A DNA stretch of 6,906 nt, taken from contig JAUWMO010000183.1 of the NCBI GenBank assembly GCA_030613125.1, positions 1 to 6,906 of the forward strand, written 5' to 3'. Each line of letters begins with the position of its first letter. Position 1 is the first letter of the stretch. The position numbers and the translations under genes were made by a program. Positions 5,936-6,906 of this stretch are shown piece after piece. Below the pieces are notes generated by a model. The model ran no database searches. It was not told the DNA's origin and saw only the letters and a list, made by a program, of their open reading frames with translations. This stretch comes from Bacteroidota bacterium (lineage in GTDB: Bacteria; Bacteroidota; Bacteroidia; Bacteroidales; VadinHA17).

Positions 5936-6906
5936 TTATGATTCACTTTCTATAATCTTTATTTCTTCATTTGTCAACCCATAAAGCCCATAAACCAGCT
6001 CATCAATTTTCCTTTCAGAATGGTCAATAGCTCTTTGCAGTTGCTTGCGCTGAGTTTCAAGTTTGGTGTTTTGCAACTGCTTGTTTAGTTTCAGTAGGTT
6101 GTCAACGAATTTAACAATAGAATCGTATGTTTTCTTTTCTTCTGGATTAGAAAAATCTATGTTATATATGTTAATAGATAAAATGGCTTCCTTTTTTATT
6201 TTTGGGAATGTTTTCTTTTCATCATAGTGTGTTTTTTTCCAAATAAACTGATTCGGTTTTGAGTTTACGAATGCTAAAAGAAAGTTAATATGACAGTCGG
6301 GTTCCTTTTTTTTGTAAACATTATACAAAGTATTTAATCCGAAAATATTAGCAGGAATAATTGTAGCAATTGGGACGTGTCCTATTTGTCGGATTCCTAT
6401 TCTTGTTTGGCGATAAACACTTTCATTACCTCCACTTTTAATTGCTTCTGGCACAAATGACACATATTCTGTGTGTTCTTTCAGGTAAAACCTATGAATA
6501 TTTCCACCGTCAACAATGGGTTCATAATGCCTGTTTAATTTCTTTTCAGAAACATACTTTTTTCTATCATAGGTCTGTATTCCAAAATATGCCTTGCAAT
6601 ATGTGCTAAGAGGGTTTGATTTAGATTTAATTTTATTGATGATATTGCTATCAGAATCGCTTATGGAAATATTAAATACAAGACGGTTATTTTTTAAAAA
6701 AGTAGATTGTTTAATTGCTCTTAATAATTGAGGATCAAAAGGGGATTCAACATTTGTTATTGCTAATTCATTTTCCTTCGAGGCATTTTTATTTTTTTGA
6801 ATTACACTTATACAAACATCAACACTTGCATCGGAAAACACAGGATATTGGAATAACATAAATTCTTTAAGAACTGTATTTTGAAGCAAGAAGTTTCTTA
6901 ATGGTT
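5936..6906 (-). CDS. Type IIG-like restriction-modification enzyme (Eco57I/TaqI_C type), C-terminal part
   Basis: The frame stays open to the right edge, so only the last 322 residues are seen; the TTG at 6889 is an internal leucine, not a start. Numbered from that TTG, VFSDASVDVCISVIQK (17-32) matches the end of an N6-adenine methyltransferase core. YCKAYFGIQTYDRKKYV (97-113) opens the target-recognition domain (TaqI_C, PF12950). RIGIRQIG (163-170), FPKIKKEAIL (228-237) and a final coiled-coil-like region ending DELVYGLYGLTNEEIKIIE (296-314) complete it. Such proteins join methylation, site recognition and, in type IIG, an N-terminal nuclease in one chain. The NPPY catalytic motif and any nuclease would lie outside the window, so it could instead be a methyltransferase subunit. 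It is upstream of the TIGR04255 unit on the same strand. Confidence 0.85.
   Translation of the reverse strand, partial: PLRNFLLQNTVLKEFMLFQYPVFSDASVDVCISVIQKNKNASKENELAITNVESPFDPQLLRAIKQSTFLKNNRLVFNISISDSDSNIINKIKSKSNPLSTYCKAYFGIQTYDRKKYVSEKKLNRHYEPIVDGGNIHRFYLKEHTEYVSFVPEAIKSGGNESVYRQTRIGIRQIGHVPIATIIPANIFGLNTLYNVYKKKEPDCHINFLLAFVNSKPNQFIWKKTHYDEKKTFPKIKKEAILSINIYNIDFSNPEEKKTYDSIVKFVDNLLKLNKQLQNTKLETQRKQLQRAIDHSERKIDELVYGLYGLTNEEIKIIESES

Noticed and set aside
6887..6889. TTG as start of the restriction enzyme gene
   Set aside because: The frame continues upstream as LRNFL, which matches the family, to the window edge without a stop; the gene is simply cut.

Overview
The window looks like the chromosome of a Bacteroidota bacterium. 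Base composition is low to moderate GC. Three candidate promoters match the Bacteroidota -7 element TAnnTTTG, one with a TTG 18 nt upstream. Gene starts lack clear Shine-Dalgarno sites, and one intergenic space carries small GC-rich hairpins of the kind I associate with dispersed repeats in this phylum. No RNA gene, integrase, transposase or CRISPR array is visible, so the phylum is an inference.

Left part, 1-3881, reads as carbohydrate-type catabolism. A minus-strand gene for a secreted protein with a probable jelly-roll carbohydrate-binding-like region runs off the left edge. A gene-free stretch of about 680 bases follows, holding that gene's promoter, a two-unit GC-rich repeat, a cluster of three tetraloop hairpins and a strong 10-bp inverted repeat. 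Next come two divergent genes with a shared 135-base upstream region: a uroporphyrinogen-decarboxylase-superfamily protein of the methyltransferase-like type (minus) and an ExuT-like hexuronate/organic anion transporter of the major facilitator superfamily (plus). Import of a sugar acid or related anion, followed by an uncharacterised conversion by the UroD-like enzyme, is the simplest joint reading.

Middle, 3882-4132, is a convergent intergenic space with two inverted repeats; the second is a plausible bidirectional terminator. To the right the DNA becomes visibly more AT-rich and the gene content changes, so this may be the edge of an accessory island.

Right part, 4133-6906, is all minus strand and looks like a defence-type locus. 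Entering from the right edge is the C-terminal part of a type IIG-like restriction-modification enzyme (Eco57I/TaqI_C type). Downstream of it is a compact three-gene unit: a TIGR04255-family protein, a 157-residue protein with an HPSYQEIIGMG core, and a DUF7689-like protein with a YNCIAFAA / PTHVAKQ cysteine-histidine pattern. The first two genes are 7 nt apart and the last two overlap, so they are probably co-transcribed and translationally coupled. None of the three has a function I know of. This unit beside a restriction enzyme is the best candidate for an undescribed system.
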